Positions 30,871 to 43,849 of a stretch of DNA of 64,000 nt are shown piece after piece; position 1 is the first letter of the stretch, and every line of letters starts with the position of its first letter. The stretch covers positions 25,190,754 to 25,254,753 of the forward strand of contig OZ020520.1 of NCBI GenBank assembly GCA_963971425.1, given 5' to 3'. The notes below the pieces were generated by a model that did no database searches, was not told the origin of the DNA, and was given only the letters and a program-made list of their open reading frames with translations. Source of the DNA: Bryoerythrophyllum caledonicum. Taxonomy: Eukaryota > Streptophyta > Bryopsida > Pottiales > Pottiaceae. The translations under genes were made by a program, and so were the position numbers.

Positions 30871-32315
30871 GTCACCAGTCGGTGCGCTTAAGCTCTGATT
30901 TATGTGCACACTCTAATTAATCTGTAAATATTCTCACAAACGGTAACAGTATGTCATGTTGTACAGTCTGTCTACACTGGAGTCAATTTTCTCGATCCTT
31001 CTGATGTTTAAGTTTCGAATCTGGAGTATTGTTGGTGTTGCCTGAAGCATATACAATCAGTCACTTTCCAGAGGTTGCAACTAGACACTTTGAACCTCCC
31101 TTTGAGTCTCCGAGTGGGCAAAGTGAGTCTGTTGATGAAGCCTGTTTTGCTTGTGGAACTTCAGTCGGTAGTACTTGTGGTTTTCTGCAGACTCTAATTA
31201 GTGGTTAATCTGCATACTACATTGTAATGTTGACTTCTGTTACGGTACTTTGTTCATAATGATCTTCACACAATTCGTATCATCCCCAGCACCACACTTT
31301 CAACAACTGGAGGATGACGTCATCACTCAAACCAACCGCATGAATGTACTCTGTAGGCACGCCTTTTGTGGTGGCGTGAAGCACGAGCACTAACGTCAAC
31401 TGAAATCCTGGAGTGAAGACTCAATAACTCAGTGGTCCCAAAAGTCCAAGAGGTCGCTGTAGCATCAATTTTAACCCTTTAATGACCAGGGACATCACTC
31501 TCGAGATTTGTGTTGATTTTTCCCCTTGGAAATGGAATGTCTAACTTTAGTATCCAACACTACAAAATTGAACTTTACCCATGATCTTGAATTTGAGAAA
31601 AAAATCTGCACAACATCCAACAGTTGATGGAATAGGCTACAATGTTTGAAGTCAATTACCAATTCTAGCTGCCCATTTTCCCCAATCATTGATGCAATTG
31701 GGTCCAATTTTTTTTTTTTAGCATCACCTCCTCTTTCATGAGCCAATCAAACTTGCTCCCTCTAGATTTAATCCACTACACTTATTTTGGTGTTTAGTGT
31801 TATGCACAATAAATGACTTGTAAATGCTACGAGTTTTTACTTTTGATGAAGAGTTTTACAAAGGGCACAACAATCTATACTACTCAAAGACCAGGATCAT
31901 TGTAGACATAGTTGGTAAAAATATTCATTGAGAGTAAAAAACTTGTAGCATTTACAACTCATTTACTGTACATATCATTGTAGAAAAGAAAAACTGATTG
32001 AAGCTTTGTGGAGAAGCACCAATGGGACGAGAGTCATCCATGAACGATGAGAAACCGTTCGTGTGGATGAATGTCATCCAAGTCGTTGGCGGTCGGTAGA
32101 GAACACGACTGACCACGAGTCGTGTGGCTTCAATTGAACGATCATCATCGGTTCGTGATGAATAATATCGACGATAAGATCGAAACTCACAACAAAGCAC
32201 TTCGAAAACGTGAATGAATCTCGTCGAGGAGATGAATGCTGTTCTTTTTGTGAAAGTGGCGGAATGGCAGAAGAGGCGGTGTTTTTCGAGCAGGAGGTAA
32301 ATTGCGGTAGCAGCA
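30871..32315. other. Intergenic, no gene recognised
   Basis: 3' flank of the Fes1-like gene, then AT-rich DNA. From about 32180 it becomes the leader of the next gene. Short frames only. Confidence 0.45.
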
Positions 32316-34354
32316 ATGGCGATGGATGCATCCGAGTTCGCCTTCCTCTTCGCGCCCCCGCATCAGCAGCTTCACCCGGACTTGCTGCGCCTCATCTTCG
32401 CGCGCCTCTCCCCCGCGCTGCTCGCCCGCGTCGCCTGCGTGAGCCGCGACTGGCGCGCCGCGGCTACGGACCCCGCGCTCCTCATGGCCTGCTGGAAGCT
32501 GCGCGACGTCGTGGCCGCGCCGTCGTCGTCGTCGTCGTCGGGGCGGAGCTTTGTCGCCCGCGGGCTGCGTCAGTTCGCAATTTCGCATCCGCTGCAGCGC
32601 TGGGATACCGTGGACACCTTGGCTGTAAAGTATGATGTGCAGGTCTGGAATTCACGTCCTCCTGCCGGTCAGGGTTATCGGAGGTGGTGTGCGTTTGCAT
32701 TTCTGCTTTTGTTGAGCGCGAATTTGAGACTCCAGTGATTGATTATGTTGCAGAGTAGAGTGAGATTGGAACCTGTGCGTAGCGCGAGATTGAAAACCAC
32801 TGAGCCTGTTCGTGTCTATTGGAAATCCTTTCATCGCTTTTGATTGATTCTATAACGAGCGAGTGTGTTGATCAGAGTGACTCAAATCGTAGCATGCGAA
32901 ATTAGAATGAGGAAGTGAGGTTTACGACATGGTTGCAGATTATTTGGTTATTTGCTTGTGAGGGTTGAGCGGTTTCTGGAGGGACTTGCTCTGCTACTCG
33001 TGTGTGTATTTATAGGTATGTTTTGTTGTCAATTGTAAGTGAGAAACGTCTACAGTCGATAGTTCTAGGGTTGGAGTCGATCTTCAGGTTAGAGTTTACA
33101 TGATAATGACTGGGATTTTGCATGACTGGCAGGCTTCAGAGATTAGGAACCTCAATAATATGAGCAGCGACCACGAGATACATCGCCGCAGGAGGCTTTT
33201 GATACCGGTATTGGAGCCGCAACTTCTGGTTGGAAAGACGTGCTACATAGAGTCTGATGAACACGCCAATTGCGAATTGGGAGTGTTATACTTGCTTAGC
33301 CCAAAGGACACTCGAAGAAAGGAACCGCAGAAGACCTTGATGTCAGGGGAAGTTCAAAATGAATCAAGCAGCAGCAGTGTTCGTGCGAGAGGTGTGGATG
33401 ATCTCAGGCATTCTGCAAGCGCTCAAGAGAAGGGCAAGTTTGTAAGTGTGCCTGTTCAAGAGAACGTTTCAGGCTTGACGGATGATCTGTGGAGGACGAT
33501 CTTGGAGCTTCTGCCAGTGACAACACTAGGGCAGGCTGCTTGTGTGTGTCGCCTCTGGCACTCTATTGCCACTGACCCTGCCGCTTTGGCATCAGCGTTC
33601 ATGGCCCCTTGGAAATTGAAGGAGGTCGTCGGAAGGCCCATGTCCAAAACCTTCTGGCGCGGTCAGCTGGGACAGGTTGCAATCTCCCATGCTCTGCAAC
33701 GCCAGGACACAATCGCAGGCCTTGCCGTGAAGTATGGAGTGCAGGTGAGTCAAATCTCACGTTCGGATCATTCTCTGAAGATAAGTGGAAACTGTTATAG
33801 CATAAAACAAAAAGGAGGTTGTCCTGTCGTGATGATTCAGCGGCGTGTTCTTTATTATTCTTAGTGTTTTTTGGTATGTTGCTCCATAACAAACAGTCGA
33901 AGCATTCATGAAGGAACATTAGACAAGGTGTAGCGCATCTGTTTTGTTTCCTTTCTCAGTACCTTTTTGTGTTATCACGCAACAGGTTCCCGAGATCCGG
34001 AGGGTGAACAACATGATGAGCGACCATGGCATTCACTCGCGGGAGCGTTTGCTCATCCCCATCTCCGACCCGGCGGTGCTGGCAGGCCAGACGTGCTTCA
34101 TCGAGGTGGACGCGTTCGCCAAGCGCGAGCTGGGAGTGGTGTACCTGGATGGGCCCAAGCCCAGATTCCGGAGGGAAGCCGTGGAGAAGGCGCAGCACAG
34201 GCTGAAGAAGGAGGTCATGGAGTCCCTGAAGCGGAGCCTCAAGCTGGATGAGAGCACCGCACGCTACTACTTCTCCCTTGACAACCACGGCGACCTGCGA
34301 GGCGCCTTGCAGGAGTTCGGCGAGGATCTTCAGTGGGAGCGCGATGCGCAGTGA
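32316..34354 (+). CDS. Protein with two F-box-LysM modules in tandem
   Basis: Three exons, all phase 0: 32316-32642, 33133-33744 and 33986-34354, for 435 residues. Module 1: F-box at about 18-60 (LHPDLLRLIFARLSPALLAR, then CVSRDWRAAA) and LysM (DTVDTLAVKYDVQ / ASEIRNLNNMSSD...RRLLIPV). Module 2: F-box (LTDDLWRTILELLPVTTLGQ, CVCRLWHSIATD) and LysM (DTIAGLAVKYGVQ / VPEIRRVNNMMSD...RLLIPI). In both modules the intron falls at the same codon of the LysM, so an exon-scale duplication made the gene. The C-terminus (STARYYFSLDNHGDLRGALQ) is UBA/CUE-like. The single-module plant form resembles Arabidopsis At1g55000. The F-box suggests an SCF subunit; intracellular LysM in this family has an unclear ligand. 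Exon 1 alone is very GC-rich. Confidence 0.85.
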
Positions 34355-34445
34355 GAGAGATCCGGTATGTCACATTTTCTATATTCCTTTCAGAGCCCAC
34401 TCTCTTATGTCACCTTCTGTAATATCACCAAAACTTTGAGCGCGT

Positions 34446-34572
34446 CCTCATATTTGTGATGATAAGGAGGGCCACAAACATTCCTTTCCTCATAATTGTG
34501 ATGATATGGAGGGCCACAAACATTCCTTTCCTCATACTTGTGATGATAAGGAGGGCCACAAACATTCCTTTT
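34446..34572. repeat. Three tandem copies of a 42-bp unit
   Basis: The unit contains TTGTGATGATAAGGAGGGCC and ACAAACATTCCTTT, with one or two changes between copies. It lies about 90 bp after the F-box-LysM stop codon, so it may sit in that gene's 3' UTR. The period is a multiple of three, which creates a repetitive but probably meaningless minus-strand frame. Confidence 0.9.
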
Positions 34573-35527
34573 CTCCGTTGTGTGACATCTTTTCTATGGG
34601 GGCATGTGATAGCGCAGGCCTTGGGTCTTGAGTTAGTGATAATGTAGAGATTGTAAGTGTACATATTCATTTTCATTGACAACATAGACTATGGTGTTAA
34701 TGTGAAGTAGGTTGGTGTTACATAAAGTTAGCTTAAAATTGATCAATGCATTTATTGTATTACTAGTGTAGATACATGGGCAAGGATGGTCCATTTTTGG
34801 TATTGGAAGTGTTGAGAGTCTCAACGACGTGGCGGGGTAGGGAGTCATGGGTATCACCCTATCCTGGCGTGATTCCCTGTCACGCATATCCTTAGTTGCC
34901 TTCAAATCTCGATGCATCTGACTTCATTGTGCAAAACTTTCAAGCCGTAAGAAATCTAGTTTAGCATTTTATAATGGACCCCACTTCACTCCACACTAAA
35001 ACAAAGAGTTGTAAAATTGGGCACTTTTGGAAGTGCAGTGGTTTTTTTGCTTTGGGATCTAATCCCTAAATCCATGGCATATGTTCCTTCCAAGACCGTT
35101 TGCTTGCTATGAAGCACATTTGGGTGGAAGAGTGTAGTTGAGCTTGGTTTCATAGAATTTAGGCTTCATTTGGGCTTGGTTTCTTTAAATTAGGCCCTAC
35201 TTCTGCCCCTAGAATTCTAGTTCCACACGACCTACGCAACTTGCGCACAAGGCGATAATACACTCGCTTGAATTGTGCACAAGAAGACAAACACATGCTC
35301 ACATACTGACAAGGTTTGGCGCGATCTCCGGTATGGTTGAGGGCAAGTTTGCGGACCCTAAATACAAGCCACTTTTTGACATGCACTTGAATATTTCAAA
35401 GGTGCCACAGAATTTTTTTGAGCATGAGGGTGTTGGTGGAGAGCCGTTCTTGAGAGAAGTGGTCCACAACCTGGAGAGTGAGGAATCCAGTGTGTGTTTG
35501 CAAGCACTACTGGCGATGCTTTGAGCC
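34573..35527. other. Intergenic with an unrecognised short frame
   Basis: A frame at 35273-35524 ends in FFEHEGVGGEPFLREVVHNL, which looks like real protein text, but it is short and I cannot place it. It is possibly an exon remnant. The piggyBac-like element begins 4 bp after its stop codon. Confidence 0.35.
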
Positions 35528-36362
35528 TTAACCCCTAAAGTCGAAATCGACTAGAATGTGGTCGATCTGACTCTGGTCAGGCTCTCAGTTACTAAATTTA
35601 GATCGTATGAAGTTACAATTTTAGAAGGTTGTAGAGTTTTCCCATACCCTTAAAATGACACCATTCATGCTTCAAAATTCCTCATACTTTAGGAGATATT
35701 CACGGTCAAAGTTTGAAAACACTGTTAGGCCATGCTGAAATCTGCCCAGAACTGCGATATGCTCATTTATTCTCAAAAATCAATTAGATCGCAGTAACTT
35801 CAAAAATTCACCAAAAATTGAGATTTTACTTTTTTTCGATTTTGTTTTTTCGTACATGTAAAAGAGGAAGTAAAGCATGATCTCACCGTTTGGATTTCCA
35901 ATCGGATAATTTTTTACATGCCTTTTTAATTGTTGAAAATGGGCATTTGTATTTTATTTCAGCATACCTCCATGTGAAAAATTAAGCATTTCTTTAGGTT
36001 TTATAGGTCCTATGAGGGTAAAAGTTATATGGACATATTCCTTACTCACATAGGAACAAGAATTTGAAGAGCCTCATGTCAAATTTCCTTTCAAAATTGG
36101 TTTTTTGGCCCCCAAAACATTAGTTTTTCATTCTACAACACGGAAAAAATCTTTTTTTTCAACTTTGAACATTACGATCTCACAAATGGAGAGGAATTTG
36201 ACTCTAAGATTCAGTATGCATGTACATGTACAAGTTAGGTACTAGATCTTACGGTTACATACTCGAAAATTTGTCAAAAGTTAAAAATGTTCACCTTGCA
36301 TTGAAAGAGGGCAGTTTTGAGGGTTTTTGGCAGTTTTGAGGGCTTTCGACTTTAGGGGTTAA
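35528..36362. mobile_element. piggyBac-like non-autonomous element (MITE), TTAA-flanked
   Basis: TTAA at 35528-35531 is followed by CCCCTAAAGTCGAAA; the exact inverse TTTCGACTTTAGGGG at 36344-36358 is followed by TTAA 36359-36362. Perfect 15-bp inverted ends directly inside TTAA are the hallmark of piggyBac-type transposons. The 827-bp interior has no coding frame. Length and lack of coding fit a MITE mobilised in trans. Confidence 0.75.
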
Positions 36363-39300
36363 CAAACTTAAGAAAACTCACCCCGGCCTTCCTACTGTAA
36401 CTAGGGGTGTGCCGAAGGTGGAGATGATATTTCTCCACAATGACAATCCTAAACCATCGCCACAAACATTGAAAACCAACACTCTTCACCAAATTTGCAC
36501 ATTTGCATCCCAAAATGAGTGGTTTAGCTCATAAAGAATCAACTGTCCTTTCATAGGACACTATCTTTTAAATTGACTGCAATTATCTTTCAATCTGTAT
36601 GGTCAAAATACACAAATGTTTAATACATCATCTCATATAAGCTTTGAACAAGCACATATTCAAAAGGCTCATCTTGGAAATTTTAAATCAATGGAGTAGA
36701 GATTCCTCAAAACGCCTTGGTCCTTTTAGGGTCAACCCTTTAAGACCGATGAGTTCACAAAGGCATGGGAAAATCCACAAGTGCATTAGATCATGCTTAA
36801 CACCATCCACACAACAGGTACATTTCATCATAACTCCACTTCGCGGAAATCACTATAGCTTCCAATGCTTCAAGAACAACAAGTAATATTATTTCCTTTC
36901 ATATTGTCAAAAAAATATTTATTGTTGTTAGTGAGAAATAGCATATTAACCCAAGTCAAACATTTTCACACATTGTCGCACATTGTCGAGCAAGGTACCA
37001 GAACAACTTCTTTTTATCCACATTAGACTTAGAGATCTTCATATTTTTACATTTTATTTTTAACACTACAAGATGCGGTGTAAACCTTCTTATTGACCGT
37101 TTGGATTCACATTCTAAAGCATATTTAGTTCACAAAAAATATAACATCAACTGGCAATTTTTGAACCTCCATTCCTTGCTCAATTGTTTTGAATATGCTA
37201 CCCCTTTGCTACCTCTAAAAATTGGTGTGCAAGGAAATAACATCATGATTAACACGATGTTAATGAATTTAGACCTTGTGCAGTGTAATAGCTTGACACC
37301 AAGTGAAGTCAAAGTGTGTTGATCCACCCAATGCAGGGAAGAAAATGAACCTTTTTTCTACTTCAAACACTATAATCTTTCAATTTGTCCAGTTAAAGTT
37401 TATGAAATTTTGTGAGGACGTTACTCAATAAGTCTTTATTGATATCTTATGGTTCGGTGCAGAAGTAACATTTTATGTTTCCCTCCTTACTCATTGCACT
37501 AGAACAAGCAATTTGGAAGTGTTTTTGGTATGAAAATACCTTGGGCCTTTAGAGGTCAAAGGATTAAGGCACACCCTCCTGACGTCAGTGTATTCCCATT
37601 TGGAACCTTCAAGAGTCTAATTGACAAATAACGCACCATCAAAACTGTCACACCGACAAAGAACTATAGAAACACGTAAATTCTCAAGGGAATTCTACAA
37701 AATCTGAAGAACTCAATTGTTTTAGGATGGAGTCTCAATTCTAGGTGCGGGGTCAGGCGGCATGACGACTTCCCAGCAAATCCCCCGGGCCGGCCCCTAG
37801 GGCCACGGTGTAGTGATCAACCGGTGACCCAGAAAAGCACGGAGTTGGCCCTTCGCCGTCTAACGCTTACCCGGAAGGGCCAAGTTGAGGTGCCATGTAG
37901 GATGGCGCATTGGAAATTGGTTGCAAGGCTTGTTGCGATGGAATGATGTGGCTGTTACGCTCTTCCTTAGACATCGCATCTGACTTTTTGGATCCCTCGA
38001 CATCTTCCGCTTGGCGGTTATTCCCTTTTTTGCCTCCCCACCGGCCCAATCAGTCATCAGGTTGGTTCCCCACCTCTTGTTTTTCTATCATTTCCACAAG
38101 CAAAACACGAACATTATGAGAAAACCCCGGCAAATGAAATAATAGGAAGGATGAAGGTTTCTTTTTTAATTTCTTCATTAAAAGTGGGTGATCAATTCGA
38201 GAAGGGTTCTTTTTCCATGGTGTGGATTTTTGTTTACATGTGCAAAGTTACATGTTATCGAAATTGAAAGGTTTATTTAACCAATGCTTGATGTAAATTA
38301 GCATGGATGTTTCACATTGGATTTTCTATAAGAGAAATGGTTTGGGGTGATCATTGGGTATCTTTCTATTTATAATATATTAGAATATATGTGATATCTT
38401 GTGAAGCTGAAACCTACTTGATATGGTCTTAGGGGAAGACAATGTATCGTGTTGGAACAAGTTTTTGCGCCAGAGCAGGATCTTGCGGCAAAGTAGGTGC
38501 TCGCTTCAGAATATGGTTTCACACTAGGACAAGGGGTCTTGGAGGACTGCTCTTGCTTCGTTGAGAATGGTGAGGATCTATGAGTCTCATATAACAACTT
38601 ATACAAAAGTCAGTTAGTTTTTGCTTTAATCGTTGATCATTCCATATTATCTTTCCAATACACTAATAAAGTTATATCTAGTGTTAGCTACACTAATTAA
38701 CTTAAACATGCTATAAATTTTTATTTGATGAATTTTTTTACCAACTATGGTCATGAGGGTACTCTGCACTTGTGACTATGGACGTGTTTATTGTAGGTAA
38801 AATCATTGGCCTTGGATAACAACTTATAGCTTTTCAAAAAAATTAGTATGAACAACACAAAATATCATTATTAAAGTGGTGTTTTCAAGCCACACCATGG
38901 AGTTATTATAACTGCATATAACTATACTTCATAGTTTTGGAAAGCTTATTGCACATCTTTTACTTTTTATATAACCAAATGTATGTATAGGTCGTGAATG
39001 TGTGAAGATTATTTCCATGAGAATATAATTTACCCGGTCTATGTGCAAAGATTCTTCAAACAAAATCTCTGATCTTGGTAGTTCATAAATTTTCTCTAAT
39101 ATAAAACAAGTGAAAAAATATATCTCATACCAAACGTGATTAGGGTTAATTATGCGGGGAAAAAAAAGAAAGAAAGAAAAAGAAAACTTAATTATGTTAG
39201 GTAGCTCTTTCTACAATTAACTCTTTAACGCCGAAGTGGACCATAAGAGCTTAGGAGAATCTACAAGGGTATTCGATTAGGCGGAACATCATCTACATAG

Positions 39301-40189
39301 AGGGTACATTTCAACACGACCCTACTTCACATAAATCACTGAAGTTTGCTAATGCCTACATGGATTGGAGATTGGAGAGACCTATTGGAAAGCTATTGAG
39401 GAGCTTCGAATCCGTTCAAAGTGCGCAAGAGACAATGACCAATTGTGGAAAGAGTTAGAAGAGCAAAAGCACGAGAATCGACCCCTGCCAGGGCCTCGTA
39501 GACGTTAAAGGTTTAAAACCCAGAGTAACAGCTGTAGGTCATAGCAAAAAAACAAGGTGAGGAGCGCCTAATTAGCACAGCTGCAACACTCATGATATAA
39601 GTAAAAACTAAATCACAATCAGCGCATGTGACGTGTGGAGAAAAAAAATTTAAAAGTAAAAAGTAAAAAAAATTAAACTAATAAGAAAAGCACTAAGACA
39701 CTGTGAGAAGGGAAAAAAGAGGGAACGAGAGGAAAATCATTGCAAGTAACGTGTGGAGAAAATAGTCGAATAATGTAAATGTAGAAGTAAAAGGATAAGA
39801 AAAACACGGTAAGATATTGTAAGAGGGAAATCTTGTCGCTTCGGCATCATTTCTATCATGACGATATAGGTGGCGAGCCTCGGGTCTAAGGTAGAGACAC
39901 CCATAACCGACATGTGACCAATAACCGATATATCCTAATTCCTAGATTGTGAAAGAACAGATGTACCTCATTTGTATATATCAATTATGGGTTCTGAAGT
40001 ACTTTTCACTTTGAAAAATTGTACAAATTTCAATATTGGGAGATAATTCATGGAAAAATGCTCATTCTTCATGAACCTTATTTTCCTACGAACCAAAATT
40101 ATCTCCTTATCGATAACCCAAGCTTTGATATGCTGAAATGCTTAAGTTGTCGGTTATAGGTGTCTGTACCTTAAGGGTTCCTTCGAATT
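36363..40189. other. AT-rich DNA made of diverged dispersed repeats, no gene
   Basis: Segments near 36745-36870 (GTACATTTCATCATAACTCC..CACTATAGCTTCCAATGC) and 39240-39350 (GTACATTTCAACACGACCCT..CACTGAAGTTTGCTAATGC) are homologous. 36885-36970 matches 52395-52495 (AAATAGCAT.TT.A.CCAAGTCAAACATTTTCACA). A GC-rich patch at 37745-37885 (CCCCCGGGCCGGCCCCTAGG) stands out from its surroundings; I do not recognise it. Confidence 0.5.
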
Positions 40190-40350
40190 GCAGTGGCGCC
40201 TCGCTACCCGGCTCTCCTATCCAGCCCAATGCCATGCCTTGCCAGTCGAATGACCGGGCCCCGCCTCTCTGCGCCACGTGGACTCACCCGAGTATCGTCC
40301 CTTGCCTCGCTCGGGTATCAGCTGTGGATCGCGGTCAGAGACTCTAGGGA
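40190..40350. repeat. Left terminal inverted repeat of the MULE
   Basis: It pairs in inverse with 43850-44160. It carries only about one GAGTATCGTCCC/GGGTATCAGC unit, against seven or so at the right end. Confidence 0.75.
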
Positions 40351-40974
40351 GTCAGTCCAGCCATTCAGAACTTTGAGAAGGACTTTAGAAAGTACTTAGT
40401 GCAATATATGGATTGATGAGTGACATCTATTGGGTGGTGTGAGTGAGGGTGACGGAAGGGACATGATAGATTAGTGTAGTGTTTTGTGGTGTGTTTAGCG
40501 TAATAAGGTTTAATTAGTTTCTAAGTAGTGTAGAGAGAGTTGAGGATTAGGATTTACAAGTGAAGGTACTTCAAATTCCACAAAAAATTGTAATCTTCTT
40601 TCAACATTTAAGCTTTGATATTCTAAACCATATTACTCCCATTTGAAAATGTGCACCTAGATTTAGGATCTACTGTGATGTGATTTGTCAATTTGTGATG
40701 ATTAGGGTTTTGAGAAGCAGAGGATTGGGAGGTTTCGCCATCATCTACAACAAATTCACATTGTGTTTTTGAACATTGAAGGTATGATACTCTAAAGTGT
40801 ACTATTTCAATAGATGTGCACATGAATGTATTTTGTGTATGAAATGGTATATTGTATTGAAAATTTATATTGAAATGGGTTTTTTGCACTTGTGGAATTT
40901 TGGTTTCAAGATAAGGGCAACATTGTGTTTATAAGCACATCTTTGTTTCATTCACAAATTTTTGGTCTTATACC

Positions 40975-43214
40975 ATGGATGAAGATAATGATATTCAGGA
41001 TTATGATTGCATCTATCCTTTCGATTTTAACGAAGAATTGGACGGTGTCATTGGAGTAGAAGAAATTCTACAAAATCACCAAAGTCATGGTGGTTTTGAG
41101 ACACATTTTACACTCCCGATTGTAAAACCCATACGGAAGGTGAAGAAGATTATGGAGAAGTATATAGATATGATGACAACGTAAATCTTTCAAGTGGGAA
41201 CATTGGTAATTGTACAAATGAGTCATCTTCTCCCTCTTTTGAGCGTGTTGCAATTGAAACTTTCCCGAAGTATGTGCAATTCACTATTGCAAGCATGAAA
41301 CTTATGGTTCGATGCTTGCAAAACAAAGTGTATCCCTCTTTTGGGGAAATTTGCAAAGCGGATTCAAATTTTTGTCCCCTTTCTAAAATTCATGGTCGTA
41401 TTGTGGATGTCAATGATGTTGTTCATACCACAAAGCGATGGAAAGTCCTCCAAGATAATGTGAAATTGATTTTTGTGAATGATGAAGCGTTCCAACTCTA
41501 GGAGAAGGGCACAAGTGTATTGCTTTGGAGTTTGCCCTCACTGCTGTATTTGCTATAATTGGGATGGTTAGACCTTCTGCAATTGTTATTGACAAACATA
41601 AGCCTTCCTTAAATTCTATTGGCATTGTTGTGAATATGGATCAACATTGTTGGACTGTGGAAAATGGAGAAAGGATGCAGGTGGCTGGAAAAGTTTTATT
41701 ATATCATTTCCATGTGATGAAAGTATGGAGTAAGAATCTTCTCACCCAATTTTCCATGATAGAAAAAGAGAAATTGTGAAGAGCTTTATATGTATTGGTG
41801 CATTGTCCTGAAGAACAACATTTCAATTTATACCTTCAAAGTTCAGAAGCTCTACGAAGACTTTGGATACAACCCACGTATTAAAAAACATATTCACAAA
41901 GGTTGGGCTTTAGAGAGTGTGCCATGGAGGATGTTATGGCCTCAGTTTAGCCGCCTCTTTGCTTATGTAGGCAGGGATACCAGAAATCATGTGGAAAGAA
42001 ATTCGGAATGGATAAAATACACTTTGCTTCAAGGCAAAGTGAATCGTGCTCTTTGAGACCTAATTGTTGCCATTGTTGGTAGCACGGCTAATGGAAGTCG
42101 AATTGGAAGGCCTACCGTCATGGATGATTTTGAGATAGTTCAACTTATAAGTAACTATATGCAAACGTTTATTTCAATGTTTATGTTATATTGATGATTT
42201 TAATTTTTACGTATTATTTGATACGGAAGGTAACGGATATTTAACAAAATTTGAACAAAATCACCATTTGTGGACGGATTAGACTCTGCATTCTTATCGG
42301 CTGCCAGCCGATACTTCTCTTCGTATGAAAATTTCAGACGGTCATAGCTTACTCAAATTTTGTCCAAATCAAGCTTATGAGGTGTTTTTTGACATCTACA
42401 TTTTCCGTAGATGCCAATAAAGATCTCATATGCTCCATTTGGATAGAAAATGAGTGAGTTAGGCACTTTAGAAGATTATTGATAAGACGCTTTGGCACCT
42501 CTCGGCTAGAAGCCGACTACTATTTTTGGACTTTCATTTCTCCATATTTTGATAAATATCGGTTAGTTATTATTGTTATGATTTTTAAAATATACGGTTT
42601 AATATATAGGTGATTCCAAAAGGTTTCAATAAGAGGCAATGACAAAGAACATCAACGGCTCCTGAAAGGAAGAGAAAGGATATTCAAAGCTTACAAAGAC
42701 AATCCCGATGCAATTTTGGAAGTTGTAAATGCAGAGCTTATGCTATTTTACATGACAAGCGAGTCCTCTCCTACCATCAAGTATAGTGATTCTTTGAACA
42801 CTTATTATTGTGATTGTCCGGCTCGACATTCAACTTGCAAGCATACTATAGGGCTCCAACTCATTGGGAAGGATATTTTCTCTCCTTCACAAGGCTTATA
42901 AAGTTGGAGTAGAGCCCATGGATGACGTACATTACCTCAACAATGAGGCATTGTCTCCATTACAAGAAGAAGTTCCAAGTGATAGTGAATTCAATGAGAA
43001 TGAGAGAAGAAGTGTATGCAAGAGAGAGACACATGATCTTTGTCGACAAGTGGAAGAGTTAATGTCACATTTAATATCATCTATGGATGATGGTACTATA
43101 GAAGAAGCGGAGCAAATGAAAGATTTATTGCTGAGGGTTGTGGCATCTAGTCAGCACGAGTTACATTTCAGAGACCCCATATCATTGACCTTCCCAGACG
43201 TGGAGCTTCTGTAA
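40975..43214 (+). pseudogene. MULE transposase remnants with SWIM zinc finger
   Basis: Open fragments in several frames (40975-41184, 41274-41501, 41525-41779, 41790-42056, 42716-42901, 42864-43214) follow the usual MULE order. A DDE-fold part has IVIDKHKPSLNSIGIVV and LLYHFHVMKVWSKNL, as in the H-containing FH..RAW motif. Then come WPQFSRLFAYV.RDTRNHVER and IKYTLLQGK, then the SWIM finger YYCDCPARHSTCKHTIGLQL (about 42805-42862). About 500 bp at 42130-42640 between the DDE and SWIM parts is non-coding, an intron or a later insertion. Stops and shifts make it non-functional. Confidence 0.8.
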
Positions 43215-43849
43215 CTCCATTACATGCAAATGTGAAACATACTAGAATGGGACATGGACAAAAACAGAAGACACCTGACGTTGAAGAAGGTTCTTCTTCA
43301 TAACCACCTTCAAAACGTCTAGCTCATGTAGCACATTCAAAGCGAAAGAGAACTGTATTTCCTCGAGTTCCTAAAGCTCATTGTCACATTCGTATGATGA
43401 ATACTTGGTTTGAAGGGGGAGATGAGAATGTGGTTTGCAAAAATTGCGAAACACCCTTGATTTTGGATAAACTTGATATGTTTTCATATATTGTACTACA
43501 ATTAAAACGTTGTATTTTTTTCCTTCTCTGTGTTGTTCATGAAAATTTAGAGTTATTGCACCTCAAACATCCCCACTTGAAATCTTGGAGTGCTCAAAAC
43601 CCAACTTAAGCCCTAAAACATCAAGGCATTTTAGAGGACTCTCTACTCCATTGAATCAAAAAATTCAAGATGAACATTTTGAGAATGTAACCATAGAATC
43701 TTCTTCTAATCTTGTATGAGATGGTGTGGAAAAAAATGTGTGAATTTTGACCGTGTAGATTGAAAGATAACTGTTGTCAAAGTGCAAACATATTTCCGTC
43801 CTCAAGAACCCAACTTCCTAGAGTTGCTAGACTTTGTTCTGGAGTTGGG

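Noticed and set aside
34446..34572. CRISPR-like direct repeats
   Set aside because: Units are adjacent without spacers and the DNA is plant nuclear; a plain tandem repeat.
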